Assembly: GCA_963717195.1 (NCBI GenBank)
Contig: CAVQVR010000021.1
Coordinates: 992,001 to 1,056,000 of the forward strand
Direction of reading: 5' to 3'
Source: JACDAE01 sp963717195
Lineage (GTDB): Bacteria; Chloroflexota; Ktedonobacteria; Ktedonobacterales; Ktedonobacteraceae
Length of the DNA: 64,000 bases
Shown here: positions 8,088 through 17,452 of the stretch, one piece after another
Layout of the letters: each line of letters opens with the position of its first letter
How positions within the stretch are numbered: the stretch's first letter is position 1
Translations under genes and position numbers: made by a program
The notes under the pieces: generated by a model
What the model was told of the DNA's origin: nothing
Database searches by the model: none
The model's input: the letters and a program-made list of their open reading frames with translations, nothing else

Positions 8088-8714
8088 ATGAAGGTGAAGC
8101 AGTACATCGAAGGGATATGGAATCAGCAGTACAACTCTCCAAGCGGAATGATGGGATGGTTGGCCGGTGAGCGGATGGTGCGCCAGCATAGGCCAGAGAC
8201 TGCCTGGACTATTAACCTGTTGGATATACAGCCAACAGATACTGTACTGGAGGTTGGTTTCGGTGCAGGCCAGGGCATCAAATTGGCTGCAGAGAAAGTC
8301 AGTGACGGGCGTATCATGGGAATTGACCATTCAAAGATGATGGTGCGGGTAGCTACCAGGCGAAATGCACAGGCAGTGAAGGCAGGACGTGTTGTATTAT
8401 CCCAGGGAAACATTACAGCTCTGCCCTTTGAGGATCAGTACTTCGATAAGATCATGACTATCCACACAATGTATTTCTGGTCAGAGCCTTACAAAGCGCT
8501 GAGTGAACTGTACCGCGTCCTGAAACCCGGTGGCAGGGTAGTCATTACACTTTCTACAGGAAAAATCAATGCCCAGGGAGAGGTGGAGATGTGGGCAGCA
8601 TTGGAGGAGCAAGTGATGCCAGATATGCAGCGGGAAGGTTTTAAGGTCGTGCATTTAGAGCGTGGGCCAAACTCCCGGCAGCACACGAGCGAGGCACTCA
8701 TTGGCGAGAAGTAG
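8088..8714 (+). CDS. Class I SAM-dependent methyltransferase
   Basis: This gene encodes a 208-residue methyltransferase with a Rossmann-like fold of the Methyltransf_11/UbiE type. Motif I is VLEVGFGAGQGIKLA near residues 50-64, the acidic residue ending strand 2 is in GIDHSKMM, motif II follows ITALPFEDQYFDKI, and the post-motif is LYRVLKPGGRVVIT. The substrate cannot be told from sequence; the N-terminal YNSPSGMMGWLAGERM is characteristic of a group of small-molecule methyltransferases of unknown specificity. It stands alone, starting at an ATG behind ATGGGGAAAAAC. Confidence 0.9.
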   Translation: MKVKQYIEGIWNQQYNSPSGMMGWLAGERMVRQHRPETAWTINLLDIQPTDTVLEVGFGAGQGIKLAAEKVSDGRIMGIDHSKMMVRVATRRNAQAVKAGRVVLSQGNITALPFEDQYFDKIMTIHTMYFWSEPYKALSELYRVLKPGGRVVITLSTGKINAQGEVEMWAALEEQVMPDMQREGFKVVHLERGPNSRQHTSEALIGEK

Positions 8715-8857
8715 CTCTCATCCGTCTTTTTCTTGACGTTCTCCTTTATTTCAGCTTCTCTGATGAGAAAAGGGCATTCTGAAGCTATGGTATCATTACA
8801 CAGATGGATGATACCATCAACACTTTTAGCAGGATCTTGAGGAGGCGAACCAGCGTA

Positions 8858-9805
8858 ATGTCTTACCACATTCGACCGCCTGATACCATCATCGACCTTC
8901 CACGTATCGTGGAACTGGTCAATACAGTTAATCCAGAGCCGATGAGTGAGGAGGCATTTCGGGCACAGCAGGAGCGGGAAGTTCCAGGGCGAGTAAGGTA
9001 CGCGGCGGTGACGGTCGATGAATCAGGCGTGATTGGCGGCTATGTGAGCATTGTGCGACATCCGTGGATGGCATCCGGCCACTTCTGGGCGCGTGTTATT
9101 GTTGATCCTGCACTGCGTCGCCGAGGCCTGGGTGAACTCCTGTACCAACACGCGCTAGACTTTCTGCACACCCAGCCAGTCACCCATCTGCTCAGCGAAG
9201 TTCGAGATACCTGTTCTGAAGATCTGGAGTTTGCGCGGCGGCGTGGCTTTACTGTCCAGCGCCACTTATCCGTTTCGCGCCTTTCTCTCGCTGAATTCAA
9301 TCCGGTGCCTTTCGCTGGCATCATCGAAGAAGCCTCGTCTGCAGGCATTAACTTCTTCACGCTGGCGGACGTGGAAATGACACAGGAGAACCAGTGGAAG
9401 CTCTACCAGTTGCACCATGCCTGTGCTGCCGATAATCCTGCCTATGAGGGATGGGATTTCCCCGACTTTCCGACTTTCTGTCACACAACCTTCGATTCAC
9501 CTCGCTATCTTCCTGGCATGCATCTCGTAGCTGCGGACGGCGAGCACTGGATTGGACTGGCTTCGCTCGATCATTATGCTGAGCAGCGAGCCATGCATAA
9601 TGGCTTTACTGGCGTTCTTCGTGCCTACCGTAGGCGACACCTGGCCTTGACGCTCAAGCTCCTCTCGATCTCAATCGCCCAGAGCTACAACATAGACTAC
9701 TTTTACACGAACAACGACTCGACCAATGCTCCCATGCTTGCCATCAATCACCGACTCGGCTATCGCGAGTCTCCGGGAATTCTCATGCTGATACGCGCTT
9801 TCTAG
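8858..9805 (+). CDS. Protein with two GNAT acetyltransferase domains
   Basis: This gene encodes a protein of about 315 residues with tandem GNAT folds. The first domain has the acetyl-CoA pyrophosphate-binding loop VDPALRRRGLGELLYQHALD near residues 80-100. The second has a degenerate loop, GVLRAYRRRHLALTLKLLSI, near residues 250-270, then FYTNNDSTNAPMLAINHRLG, the typical Asn-containing end of the fold. In such doubles one domain often is not catalytic. The substrate is unknown. The ATG at 8858 follows GAGGAGG; an in-frame ATG at 8804 is an alternative. Confidence 0.88.
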   Translation: MSYHIRPPDTIIDLPRIVELVNTVNPEPMSEEAFRAQQEREVPGRVRYAAVTVDESGVIGGYVSIVRHPWMASGHFWARVIVDPALRRRGLGELLYQHALDFLHTQPVTHLLSEVRDTCSEDLEFARRRGFTVQRHLSVSRLSLAEFNPVPFAGIIEEASSAGINFFTLADVEMTQENQWKLYQLHHACAADNPAYEGWDFPDFPTFCHTTFDSPRYLPGMHLVAADGEHWIGLASLDHYAEQRAMHNGFTGVLRAYRRRHLALTLKLLSISIAQSYNIDYFYTNNDSTNAPMLAINHRLGYRESPGILMLIRAF

Positions 9806-9976
9806 TGAGGTCTGCAGAGCTTCCAATTCTAGTTTCATATATCTCTCCACAAGAAGACGCTTATGAAAATTGGAAAACCCTGCGAGGAACCTTTGATTCT
9901 GCTGGTGTATCAAATTATATGAAACTGCACGTGCTCAAATATTAGCCTGATAATAAAGGGTAAAAAGGATAAACTT

Positions 9977-10483
9977 ATGGAAAATCGCATGGATCGCTCA
10001 GAGCAACTGCCCACAAATAACCAATCGACAATGTCGCCAGAAGAACTGCAACGCTTCAAACGTATTACGAGGTTCACCCTTCTCCTCGGTATCCTGATCG
10101 GCATCTTTCTGGTCCTCCTGGCAGTGGTGCTGTACAATACTTTTCTTACACCCAGAGGCGGCTCCCATCTTGTTGCTCCTGTAGTAGATGAGCTATTGTT
10201 GCCACTCGCACTTATCTCATCCGGTGCTATTTTCATCCTCCAATGGAGATTGCAGACCTTGCGCGGACAGTACCTTGCCTTCCGGCACGTTATAGATAGC
10301 ACTTTCTCCTTGCAGGTTGGTATCCTGGGTATCAATTTCATTGGTATGGGTTGTCTGTTTCTGCTGATCCGCTGGGGAAACCTGCCCAGTAATATCGTGT
10401 TTCCAATCATAGGCGTATGGTTTCTGAGTTTCCTCGCTATTTGTCTGTATCTCCCATTCCGAGGCAAAGGACGTGAGGCATAA
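9977..10483 (+). CDS. Four-helix membrane protein of unknown function
   Basis: This is a hypothetical protein of 168 residues with a polar N-terminus of about 35 residues and four predicted membrane helices (around LLLGILIGIFLVLLAVVLY, ELLLPLALISSGAIFIL, VGILGINFIGMGCLFLLI and IIGVWFLSFLAICLYL). No family was recognised. It starts behind AAAAAGGA and overlaps the next gene by 11 bases, so the two are probably translationally coupled. Confidence 0.7.
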   Translation: MENRMDRSEQLPTNNQSTMSPEELQRFKRITRFTLLLGILIGIFLVLLAVVLYNTFLTPRGGSHLVAPVVDELLLPLALISSGAIFILQWRLQTLRGQYLAFRHVIDSTFSLQVGILGINFIGMGCLFLLIRWGNLPSNIVFPIIGVWFLSFLAICLYLPFRGKGREA

Positions 10484-11054
10484 CAGTAGCACACTTTTCT
10501 ATTCTCCTCATATGACCAGCATCGATAACGAGGCAAAACGCGCTTCTGGACACGCAGATGTATCACTCTCTGAGTCTGGCAGACAACGGGCTCAAGAGCT
10601 TGGGCAGCACTACGCGACAGAAACGCTGGATGCGATCTTCTGCTCGGATCTCCAACGTGCATTGATCACCTCCGAGATCGCCTTCGCTCATCGTGGCCTG
10701 CCCATTCTACCCGATGCTCGACTCCGTGAGTACGATTATGGCGACATGACACAATATCCAATTGCTCAGATAGAGGATGAGTTTCCGAGGCGCATTACCG
10801 AGCCGTTCCCAAATGGTGAAAGTTTGCTGATGGTTGTTCAGCGCGTAGGTGCTTTTTTACATGATGTCTGGCTTGAATATGAAGGGAAAACTCTTGTAAT
10901 TATCGGGCATCGAGCGACCAGGTATGGGCTTGAGTACTGGTGTAACGGTGCTTCACTTGAGGAGATTGTCCACACGCCCTGGCCGTGGCTCAATATCCCT
11001 ATCTGGCACTATGAATTGCACGCGTATGATCTTGAACGGCCCCTCACGTTTTGA
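10473..11054 (+). CDS. Histidine phosphatase-like protein with altered RHG motif
   Basis: This 193-residue protein belongs to the phosphoglycerate mutase-like histidine phosphatase superfamily. The fold is shown by SGHADVSLSESGRQRAQELG, FCSDLQRALITSEIAF, LREYDYGDM and VIIGHRATRYGLEYW, which hold the conserved second Arg, the Glu and the second His. In the first catalytic strand the usual RHG is PHM (LFYSPHMTSIDNEA), so the nucleophile His appears kept but the adjacent Arg is replaced. Activity may be changed or lost. The start is a GTG inside the end of the preceding gene, in frame and behind GAGGCAAAGG. The substrate is unknown. Confidence 0.82.
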   Translation: MRHNSSTLFYSPHMTSIDNEAKRASGHADVSLSESGRQRAQELGQHYATETLDAIFCSDLQRALITSEIAFAHRGLPILPDARLREYDYGDMTQYPIAQIEDEFPRRITEPFPNGESLLMVVQRVGAFLHDVWLEYEGKTLVIIGHRATRYGLEYWCNGASLEEIVHTPWPWLNIPIWHYELHAYDLERPLTF

Positions 11055-11453
11055 AATGCTAATGCAACACTCACTGCAACTACGCCCCCAATGGTGTAGG
11101 GGCTGCGATTTATAAACCCATACGCCAACCGCCTGAACGCTAGAGGTCCGATTTTGGGGAGATGAACGGGGCAGTACGAAGTATTCTGTGAGGCGCACGG
11201 GCTTATTCCACTCCGTTCCATCGCGCCCCTACCAGATGGTCCCCCCCCTTTTGACGCATTTGCATCTCGTACATGCCTTTGTAGGGGCGCGATGGAACGG
11301 AGTGGAATAAGCCCGTGTCCCCCCTCACGCATACCATCTGGCAATAGCATGTATACCCCAGTTACCCCTAATTATCGAATAATCCGTTATTCAATAAATG
11401 TTCGATACAAAGGATATAGACCGATAAATCGTCTGACGCGATAAATATGGTCC
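11055..11453. repeat. Gap with 37-bp perfect inverted repeat of the GTAGGGGC family
   Basis: This 399-base gap has no supported gene. Arms 11196-11232 and 11281-11317 are perfect 37-base complements, ending GTAGGGGCGCGATGG on one side and CACGGGCTTATTCC on the other. A second pair, CCAGATGGT (11232-11240) and ACCATCTGG (11333-11341), interleaves with it. A degraded half copy, TGTAGGGGCTGCGATTTATA, lies at 11095-11114. Related elements occur at 26890, 28949, 59791 and 61134. Confidence 0.85.
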
Positions 11454-12545
11454 CTACGGCCCATATGGCGAGATGTTCAGTTCCCATAGCTGGCTCTGCG
11501 ACCCATCAGTTCTGGCATACCAGTAGCTGCCGCTGTTAGCATCGAGCGTCAGAGGAGTGGGAAGACTGAGATTGGACGGCACAGCGAAATGTGCCTGAAT
11601 AGCTCCCTGCTTGTTAATTGTCCAGATGGTATTGTTGTTCTGTTCGATAAAGTCGATTGCATCACCATTTGGCATAAGCTGATTGACCGTATTCTGCCTG
11701 CCAGTCGAAAAGAGCGTAAAATGGCCATCAGGAGTCACGTAACCAAGCTGGTTTTTTGAGGATTGGCCCGTCGTAAACCAGAGATTGCCAGCTTCATCTC
11801 CTATAACATTGTCCAGACTGGTGATGGAACTGGGTAAGGAAAACTTGCTGATCTGTCCATCGAATGTGATGTGTCCGACCTTGCGGCTGGTTGGCTCAGT
11901 GAACCAGAGCTGGCCATTATTCTCCTCTGATCCGGCTGTCGCAATCTGGTCAGGAGTACCATCCAATGAGAATTCAACGATCTGGTTGCTCTGATCGATA
12001 CGACCAAGCTTATGTGTGCCGGTTTCTGCAAACCAGACCGCGTTTCCCCAGAGTAGCATCTGACCGGGTTTTGCGTTTACGGTAGGAATAGCATACTCTG
12101 TGACATCTCCCTGGGAAGAGACCTTTGCTATCTGGTTGGCTCCCTCTTCACTAAACCAGAAGTCGCCGCCGAGTCCTGAAGTTCCCCAACCAGGTTGTGA
12201 ATTGGCGGTGGGCAATGCGTATTCGGAAAGCTGACCTTGCGCGTTTAGTTTCCCGATTCTGTTGCTGTTATACTCGCCAAACCATACATTAGACTGTATG
12301 CTCACAAGATTTTTTATCTCTGCCTGGGCGGGCAAAGTAAACACCGTCACCATGCCTTGCTGTACACCTTTAAGGTTATGAAGGCTGGGTGACATATAGG
12401 CATCGCTGCCGATTGCAGTTGGGACAGCGGGAACGTCAGGAGTGCTGCCTGGAAAAGAACAGGCGGCAAGTGCCACTGGAAGAAGCACGCCCAGACCCAG
12501 CAAACGAAACAGTGGTGTAAACCAGAAAAAAACGCTCTTCTTCAA
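11454..12545 (-). CDS. Virginiamycin B lyase-like beta-propeller lipoprotein
   Basis: This is an exported protein of about 363 residues. From a TTG at 12545 the product begins MKKSVFFWFTPLFRLLGLG and runs to the lipobox LPVALAAC, so it is probably a lipoprotein anchored on the outer face of the membrane; an open frame reaches 12704 but gives no sensible signal peptide. The mature part has about six repeats of the type NVWFGEYNSNRIGKLNAQGQ, FWFSEEGANQIAKVSSQGDV and LWFTEPTSRKVGHITFDGQI, the seven-bladed propeller pattern of Vgb streptogramin lyase relatives. Most relatives are not antibiotic lyases, and no catalytic claim is made here. AAAGG lies upstream of the TTG. Confidence 0.85.
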   Translation of the reverse strand: MKKSVFFWFTPLFRLLGLGVLLPVALAACSFPGSTPDVPAVPTAIGSDAYMSPSLHNLKGVQQGMVTVFTLPAQAEIKNLVSIQSNVWFGEYNSNRIGKLNAQGQLSEYALPTANSQPGWGTSGLGGDFWFSEEGANQIAKVSSQGDVTEYAIPTVNAKPGQMLLWGNAVWFAETGTHKLGRIDQSNQIVEFSLDGTPDQIATAGSEENNGQLWFTEPTSRKVGHITFDGQISKFSLPSSITSLDNVIGDEAGNLWFTTGQSSKNQLGYVTPDGHFTLFSTGRQNTVNQLMPNGDAIDFIEQNNNTIWTINKQGAIQAHFAVPSNLSLPTPLTLDANSGSYWYARTDGSQSQLWELNISPYGP

Positions 12546-12730
12546 GATGGCACGAAACCTTTCTGCAAAATACAGGTTTGTTCTATAGGAAAAATGGCTG
12601 GTCTCCGTCCATTCGGAGGAGCATTGACCAATATTCCCCCGACGGATGGAGAGCCAGGCAAGACTCAGGACAAGAAAACAGGCCTGCACGACAGATGTCA
12701 GCAAGCCTGTGAGTTGCTACGAGTAGAAAC

Positions 12731-13501
12731 TTAGTTCACGATCTGGACGGTAGTGCCGAGTGGTGCCCAACGGTAAAGCCATGCAGCGGCATTTATGGGC
12801 ATGTTAACACAACCGTGCGAACCGTCCTCTGGACCAAACTTAGGATCCTTATGTGGATACTCTGTGCCAGGCCCATAGACACTACGCCAGGAGGAGTCAT
12901 GCAGATAGAGGTAGGGGGCATCATACTCAATCACGTAATGAACGAACTCTGGTGAATAGTAGTAAGGTGAACCTTTTGGCCACGGCGAATGGAATATTAC
13001 ATTCGTCACCTTGCCATAAACGTGCCAGGTACCTGTTGGAGTATACAACTGCTTCATCCCCGTCGTAACCAGTGTTGTGAAGACCAGGCGTCCATTCAGA
13101 TATGCATGCAAGATCTGCTTTGAAGTGCTGACGACAATCAGATGCCCCTGAGCCGATGGTGCGGGTGGGCCGTTGCTTACGTGGCTTATCAGGCCCCCGT
13201 AGATATAGCGGGGCGCACTATTGAGAGGAGAGACACGATACCAGGCAGAGATCCTTCCCCAGACGACCTGGCCGGAAACGGTTGCGTAGACGGTCACGCG
13301 TGTATTGGCACCATAGACAGCAACAACGCGTGCACCTGTATTTGTTCCGACACGTACATTGGCTGTGCTTGTCGTTATCCCTGGCCACGGTCCCGAGGAC
13401 GCATAGGTATTCGTTACTATGATCGCGCTGAAAGCTGTCACAGCCACCAGAAAGAGGATCATTGGAATGAGAAAGTGAGATTTGGTGAGATTTTTTCTCA
13501 T
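12731..13501 (-). CDS. Exported L,D-transpeptidase (YkuD) with SH3-like domain
   Basis: This 256-residue protein starts at the ATG at 13501 with a signal peptide or anchor (MRKNLTKSHFLIPMILFLV, then ending near TNTYASS). An SH3b-like region (STANVRVGTNTGARVVAVYG) spans about residues 45-100. The YkuD catalytic domain fills the rest, with the active-site motif SHGCVNMP near residues 225-232, whose Cys is the nucleophile and whose His is part of the catalytic set. Such enzymes make 3-3 crosslinks in peptidoglycan or attach proteins to it. An open frame extends upstream to 13603 but lacks a signal sequence at its start. It is read in the same direction as the lipoprotein gene. Confidence 0.92.
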   Translation of the reverse strand: MRKNLTKSHFLIPMILFLVAVTAFSAIIVTNTYASSGPWPGITTSTANVRVGTNTGARVVAVYGANTRVTVYATVSGQVVWGRISAWYRVSPLNSAPRYIYGGLISHVSNGPPAPSAQGHLIVVSTSKQILHAYLNGRLVFTTLVTTGMKQLYTPTGTWHVYGKVTNVIFHSPWPKGSPYYYSPEFVHYVIEYDAPYLYLHDSSWRSVYGPGTEYPHKDPKFGPEDGSHGCVNMPINAAAWLYRWAPLGTTVQIVN

Positions 13502-13979
13502 TAGTGCACCCTTTTTAGTATAGTATTGATTTTTTAACCATAAAGCGGCAATATGCATGTAATAGAGCAGAGTTTGAGACAGAAAATGGCTACGTTGAAG
13601 CATATCTGGTATAGGAATTCGGACAAAGATATAAATACTTTAATATAAAGAAAAATTCCTGTTACCTTATGTTTCCCAATAGATTGTGGCCACAACAGAC
13701 AGCATAACTATTCTCTGCGAAAAAAGAATAGAGCTGACGATCATCTAAGCCTGTGGCCAGGATTAGCCTCATGCATATCCAGATTATGGATAAAGTCATC
13801 ATTATCTTGACGCTTTATGTATTATACATGAGTATGTTTCGATACACAAGCTTATCACCCAAATTGGTAGGTATTCAACCATCTCGATTCTTCAAACACC
13901 TTACGAACATATCAATCACCTCCCTCCAGATGCTTGATGGATTCCGGTAATATTGCTTAATGCATATATTAATACTCAT
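13502..13979. other. Gap without a supported gene
   Basis: This AT-rich stretch of about 480 bases lies between the divergent-looking ends of gpsA and the L,D-transpeptidase start. TATACT near 13520 on the minus strand may be the -10 of the transpeptidase gene. A 65-codon plus-strand frame at 13753 has no ribosome site or recognisable product and is not called. Confidence 0.5.
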
Positions 13980-14981
13980 TCATTCTAATTCACCTTTAGG
14001 GTTTCTCATCATTAATTCAGGCACAGCGTCATGTGGATCGAGTCCCTCGAAGAGGACAAGTGCAAGTTGTTCGGTAATGGGCATCTCAACACCGTAACGT
14101 GCAGCCAGTTGAAGTGCAGCTTTTGTGGTTGTAACACCTTCGGCAACCGAGTGAGTAGATTGAAGAATCTGGGAGAGCTTTTCGCCGGAGGCCAGGCGGC
14201 GACCTAATTGCTGATTACGGCTGAGGGGAGATGCGCAAGTAGCGACGAGGTCACCCATCCCTGCCAATCCAGAGAAGGTGAGGGGATTTGCGCCAGCGGC
14301 GATGCCCAGGCGTGCAATCTCGGCGAGGCCACGGGTGATGAAGGCCGCTTTGGCATTATCGCCGTAGCCCAGACCATCGTTGAGGCCCGCACCAATAGCA
14401 ATAATATTTTTGAGTGCGCCAGCCAGTTCGATGCCAATGACATCGTCTGCAGTGTAGACACGGAAACAGGTAGTCGTGAGCAGGTCGCGAAACTGGATTG
14501 CAACGTAAGAGTTTTTGGAGGCAATGACGGCAGCGGTTGGCTTTTCCATGGCTACTTCACGCGAGAGATTGGGACCGCTCAGGGTGGCGATACGATTATG
14601 CACAGATGGTATTTCTTCAGAGATGACCTCAGTCATACCTTTGAGCGTATTGATCTCAATACCTTTGCTGGCATTGATCAAAAGCGTTTCTGGACCGACA
14701 AAAGGAGCAAGTTTGCGCACGTTCTCACGCATACGTTGAGAGGGTGTTACGAGTATGAGCATTTCTTTATTATACACAGCTTCTTCCACGTCGGAAGTTA
14801 TCTGTAAGGTTGCTGGAAAAGGAAAGCCGGGAAGAAATTCTTTATTTTCACGCTGCTGCTGCATTTCTATAGCGCGCTGAGGTTGATGTTCCCAGAGGGT
14901 GGTAGGGATGCCCTTTTTTGCAAGCAGCAGGCCCAGAGTAGTTCCCCACGCGCCACTGCCAATGATACCAACGGATACCAT
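13980..14981 (-). CDS. gpsA: NAD(P)-dependent glycerol-3-phosphate dehydrogenase
   Basis: This gene encodes GpsA, which reduces dihydroxyacetone phosphate to sn-glycerol 3-phosphate for phospholipid synthesis in the cytoplasm. The 333 residues include the nucleotide-binding motif GIIGSGAWGTTLGLLLA (residues 5-21), SKGIE, the GPNLSREVA segment near residue 137, the catalytic lysine in AGALKNIIAIGAGLNDGLGY near residue 190, and the substrate site AGMGDLVATCASPLSRN near residues 250-266. Length and motifs are normal for the family. It is a single gene on the minus strand, upstream of which 100 bases show no clear promoter. Confidence 0.97.
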   Translation of the reverse strand: MVSVGIIGSGAWGTTLGLLLAKKGIPTTLWEHQPQRAIEMQQQRENKEFLPGFPFPATLQITSDVEEAVYNKEMLILVTPSQRMRENVRKLAPFVGPETLLINASKGIEINTLKGMTEVISEEIPSVHNRIATLSGPNLSREVAMEKPTAAVIASKNSYVAIQFRDLLTTTCFRVYTADDVIGIELAGALKNIIAIGAGLNDGLGYGDNAKAAFITRGLAEIARLGIAAGANPLTFSGLAGMGDLVATCASPLSRNQQLGRRLASGEKLSQILQSTHSVAEGVTTTKAALQLAARYGVEMPITEQLALVLFEGLDPHDAVPELMMRNPKGELE

Positions 14982-15182
14982 GAAAATTATCTCCTGTCTG
15001 ACACCTATATATTTTACAAGATGAATATCTTGCTAGTTATTGTTGAGCGTTGATGAAATTCAATCAAGGGCATTGTAGCATGCAAGGGAAGAGTTCAAGG
15101 AGATATGGTCAGGAGGTGGGGGACTAAAGAAGGATCAGCAAGTATGCTGACCCTTCTCTGGATAGTTTGTTATTTTTGTTGC

Positions 15183-16388
15183 TTAGAAAGCGCCAATTCC
15201 TTTTGGTGTACCCAGACCTGTTGGGCCGTCGTAGCCAGTTACTGCGGTGCAGAGGTAAGCTTTGCTACAACTTCCGTTTTTGCCGCCTACGACATCATTC
15301 AGACTTGAAGCATGACTGTACAGGTAGGAACCATTGATCTTAGCTGCGTTACCAGCCAGGGCGTAGGTTGCGGCAATGATGGGTGAGGCTGCGCTGGTGC
15401 CACCATAGATGCTCCATCCACTACCGGTGAGGTAGACTGCAACTCCTGTTGCAGGATCGGCTACTGCTGAGACATCCGTAACGGTTTTCATCCGACAGCC
15501 GGTGTCTTTTTGCCACGTTGGCTTGCTAACAGAGCTGCTGCAGCCACTACTAGCGCCATCCCAGGCAGTTTCGGTCCAACCACGACTGTTTGTCGCCGAT
15601 TTTAAGGATGTTCCACCTACAGCGACGACTGTATTGAGAGCGGCTGGAAGCTCAACGCCATAACCATTATCGCCAGAACTGGCAGTGATGACAACACCAG
15701 GATGATTATAGTAGCTTGCGATTGCCCGCGTTGTCTGAGCGCTTTCGCTACCGCCATAGCTATTACTAACCTCGGTTGCTCCCAGTCGGACGGCTGTGTT
15801 GACAGCGGTTCCCAGATCGTTAAAGGAATTGCTTTTGGCTTCAACCAGTAGAATGTGGCTTCTAGGGGCAATGGCACTGACCATGTCTACATCTAGAGAG
15901 ATCTCGCTCACCCAGTCACTATTTGTCTGAGGATAGCTGGTTTTTCCATTTTGATCGACTTTTTTGAAGCAACCATTGGCAGTCGTGCAAGCTGGTAGAC
16001 CAAATGTAGAACGATAAACGGCCAGGTCCGACGCTGCATTAGGATCGTTGTAGGCATCAACAATGGCAATTGTTTGTCCCTTGCCAGCAGTGGCTGAGGG
16101 CAATTTGTATGCTGCTTGCAGGTTAGCGGGAGATAATCCCTGGGGTGTATTTGTATGGGTTGCATTTGCTACGATGCCGTTTGGCTTCAGCACAATTGCG
16201 AGGCAGTGAGCTGATCCTTTAGGTGCCTGATTACATGTCTGAACCTGCTTGTAGTTGGCAAGATTGAGAGGCGTTACTACTGAAGCAGAAGTATGAGGTG
16301 AGGCAGCGAATGTTGGTGTAACATTGGCTAATAACGTTGCCATAAACAATAAAATGAGTGTAGATAATACAGAAAGTATTTTTTTCAT
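15183..16388 (-). CDS. Exported S53 family (sedolisin-like) serine-carboxyl peptidase
   Basis: This 401-residue protein has a signal peptide (MKKILSVLSTLILLFMATLL, ending near TFAAS). The catalytic domain starts with LSPANLQAAYKLPSATAGKG. S53 active-site residues are recognisable: Glu and Asp in WVSEISLDVDMVSAIAP, the oxyanion Asp in ITASSGDNGYG, and the nucleophile Ser in YGGTSAASP near residue 345. Many S53 enzymes act in acid and have a prodomain of nearly 200 residues; here only about 70 residues separate the signal peptide from the core, so the propeptide is short. Four cysteines near the C-terminus may form disulfides. The ATG at 16388 follows AAGAAGAAAAC. Confidence 0.9.
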   Translation of the reverse strand: MKKILSVLSTLILLFMATLLANVTPTFAASPHTSASVVTPLNLANYKQVQTCNQAPKGSAHCLAIVLKPNGIVANATHTNTPQGLSPANLQAAYKLPSATAGKGQTIAIVDAYNDPNAASDLAVYRSTFGLPACTTANGCFKKVDQNGKTSYPQTNSDWVSEISLDVDMVSAIAPRSHILLVEAKSNSFNDLGTAVNTAVRLGATEVSNSYGGSESAQTTRAIASYYNHPGVVITASSGDNGYGVELPAALNTVVAVGGTSLKSATNSRGWTETAWDGASSGCSSSVSKPTWQKDTGCRMKTVTDVSAVADPATGVAVYLTGSGWSIYGGTSAASPIIAATYALAGNAAKINGSYLYSHASSLNDVVGGKNGSCSKAYLCTAVTGYDGPTGLGTPKGIGAF

Positions 16389-16726
16389 TATAGTTTTCTT
16401 CTTTAAGATCATAGGCCTGGCATATATCAATATATACATAGCGTTCTAATATATGGGGGTAATATTTCACGTTCATCACTCTCTATATTTTCCATCAACA
16501 TAAGATACTGTACTCGCTGAAAACGGAATCTCAGTTGAGAAAGAGGTAGGAGTCTGGTTAAGAATAGACTTAAGCCCTTTAGCTTTCACTATCTTCCTTG
16601 TTTAAAGAACAGGGTGGTTGGAGGGATGATTTTTTGATCTTGTTTAATTGCGTTTCTACCTTGCCTTTTGGTAAGTCTGTTGATATACTACTGCCTGCAT
16701 TCATAGTATTTTAAAGAAGTGAGCAT
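16389..16726. promoter_or_regulatory. Gap with trmD promoter (TTGCCT-17-TATACT)
   Basis: TTGCCT at 16661-16666, a 17-base spacer and TATACT at 16684-16689 form a good promoter 37 bases before the trmD start, with TG one base before the -10. The rest of this 338-base gap shows no gene or repeat. Confidence 0.65.
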
Positions 16727-17452
16727 ATGCATTTCGACATCTTCACATTGTTTCCTGGCATGTTTCAAGGGCCATTTAGCGAGAGTATGCTCAAACGTGC
16801 GCAGGAGCATGGGTTATTGAGTATTGCGCTCCATAATATTCGTGAGGCAACCACGGATAAGCATCATATCGTTGATGACTATCCTTATGGTGGTGGTGCG
16901 GGTATGGTGATGAAGCCTGAGCCGATTTTTGCCTCTATTGAAGCGGTCTATCAGGGCGGTCCTATTATTCTGATGACGCCGCAAGGGCGAACTTTCAATC
17001 AGCAGATTGCCCGCGAGTTGGCGCAGGAACCGAGGGTGAGTCTGCTCTGTGGGCATTATGAAGGGATCGATGAGCGTGTGTGTCGGCACCTGGTGACCGA
17101 TGAGATCTCGATTGGCGATTATGTGCTCACCGGGGGCGAGTTGGCGGCAATGATTGTGGTTGATGCCGTGAGCCGCCTTATGCCTGGGGTGTTGAAAGAG
17201 GGTTCGGCGGAGGACGAGTCGCATAGCAACAATCTACTGGAATATCCACAATATACGCGCCCGCCCGAATTTAGAGGCTGGCGCGTACCTGATATCCTGC
17301 TTTCGGGTCATCATGCACAGATCGCTCGCTGGCAGCGGAAAGAGGCATTGAGAAAGACATGCCAGCGGCGACCTGATCTATTTGCTCGCTTAGATTTGAG
17401 CAGTAAGCAGGATATAAAGTTATTAAAGGAACTGGACGAGGAAGAGCAATAA
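16727..17452 (+). CDS. trmD: tRNA (guanine-N1)-methyltransferase
   Basis: This gene encodes TrmD, which methylates G37 of tRNAs next to the anticodon and prevents frameshifting. The 241 residues carry the family hallmarks: MHFDIFTLFPGMF at the start, YPYGGGAGMVMKPEPI near residues 52-67, the knotted SAM site LLCGHYEGIDERV and SIGDYVLTGGELA near residues 105-140, and the C-terminal SGHHAQIARWQRKEA. In many bacteria trmD sits with rimM and rpsP; here it is alone, with its own promoter and a convergent small gene touching its stop codon. Confidence 0.97.
   Translation: MHFDIFTLFPGMFQGPFSESMLKRAQEHGLLSIALHNIREATTDKHHIVDDYPYGGGAGMVMKPEPIFASIEAVYQGGPIILMTPQGRTFNQQIARELAQEPRVSLLCGHYEGIDERVCRHLVTDEISIGDYVLTGGELAAMIVVDAVSRLMPGVLKEGSAEDESHSNNLLEYPQYTRPPEFRGWRVPDILLSGHHAQIARWQRKEALRKTCQRRPDLFARLDLSSKQDIKLLKELDEEEQ

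Noticed and set aside
13753..13950. 65-codon plus-strand frame
   Set aside because: It has no ribosome site and no recognisable sequence, and lies in AT-rich intergenic DNA.
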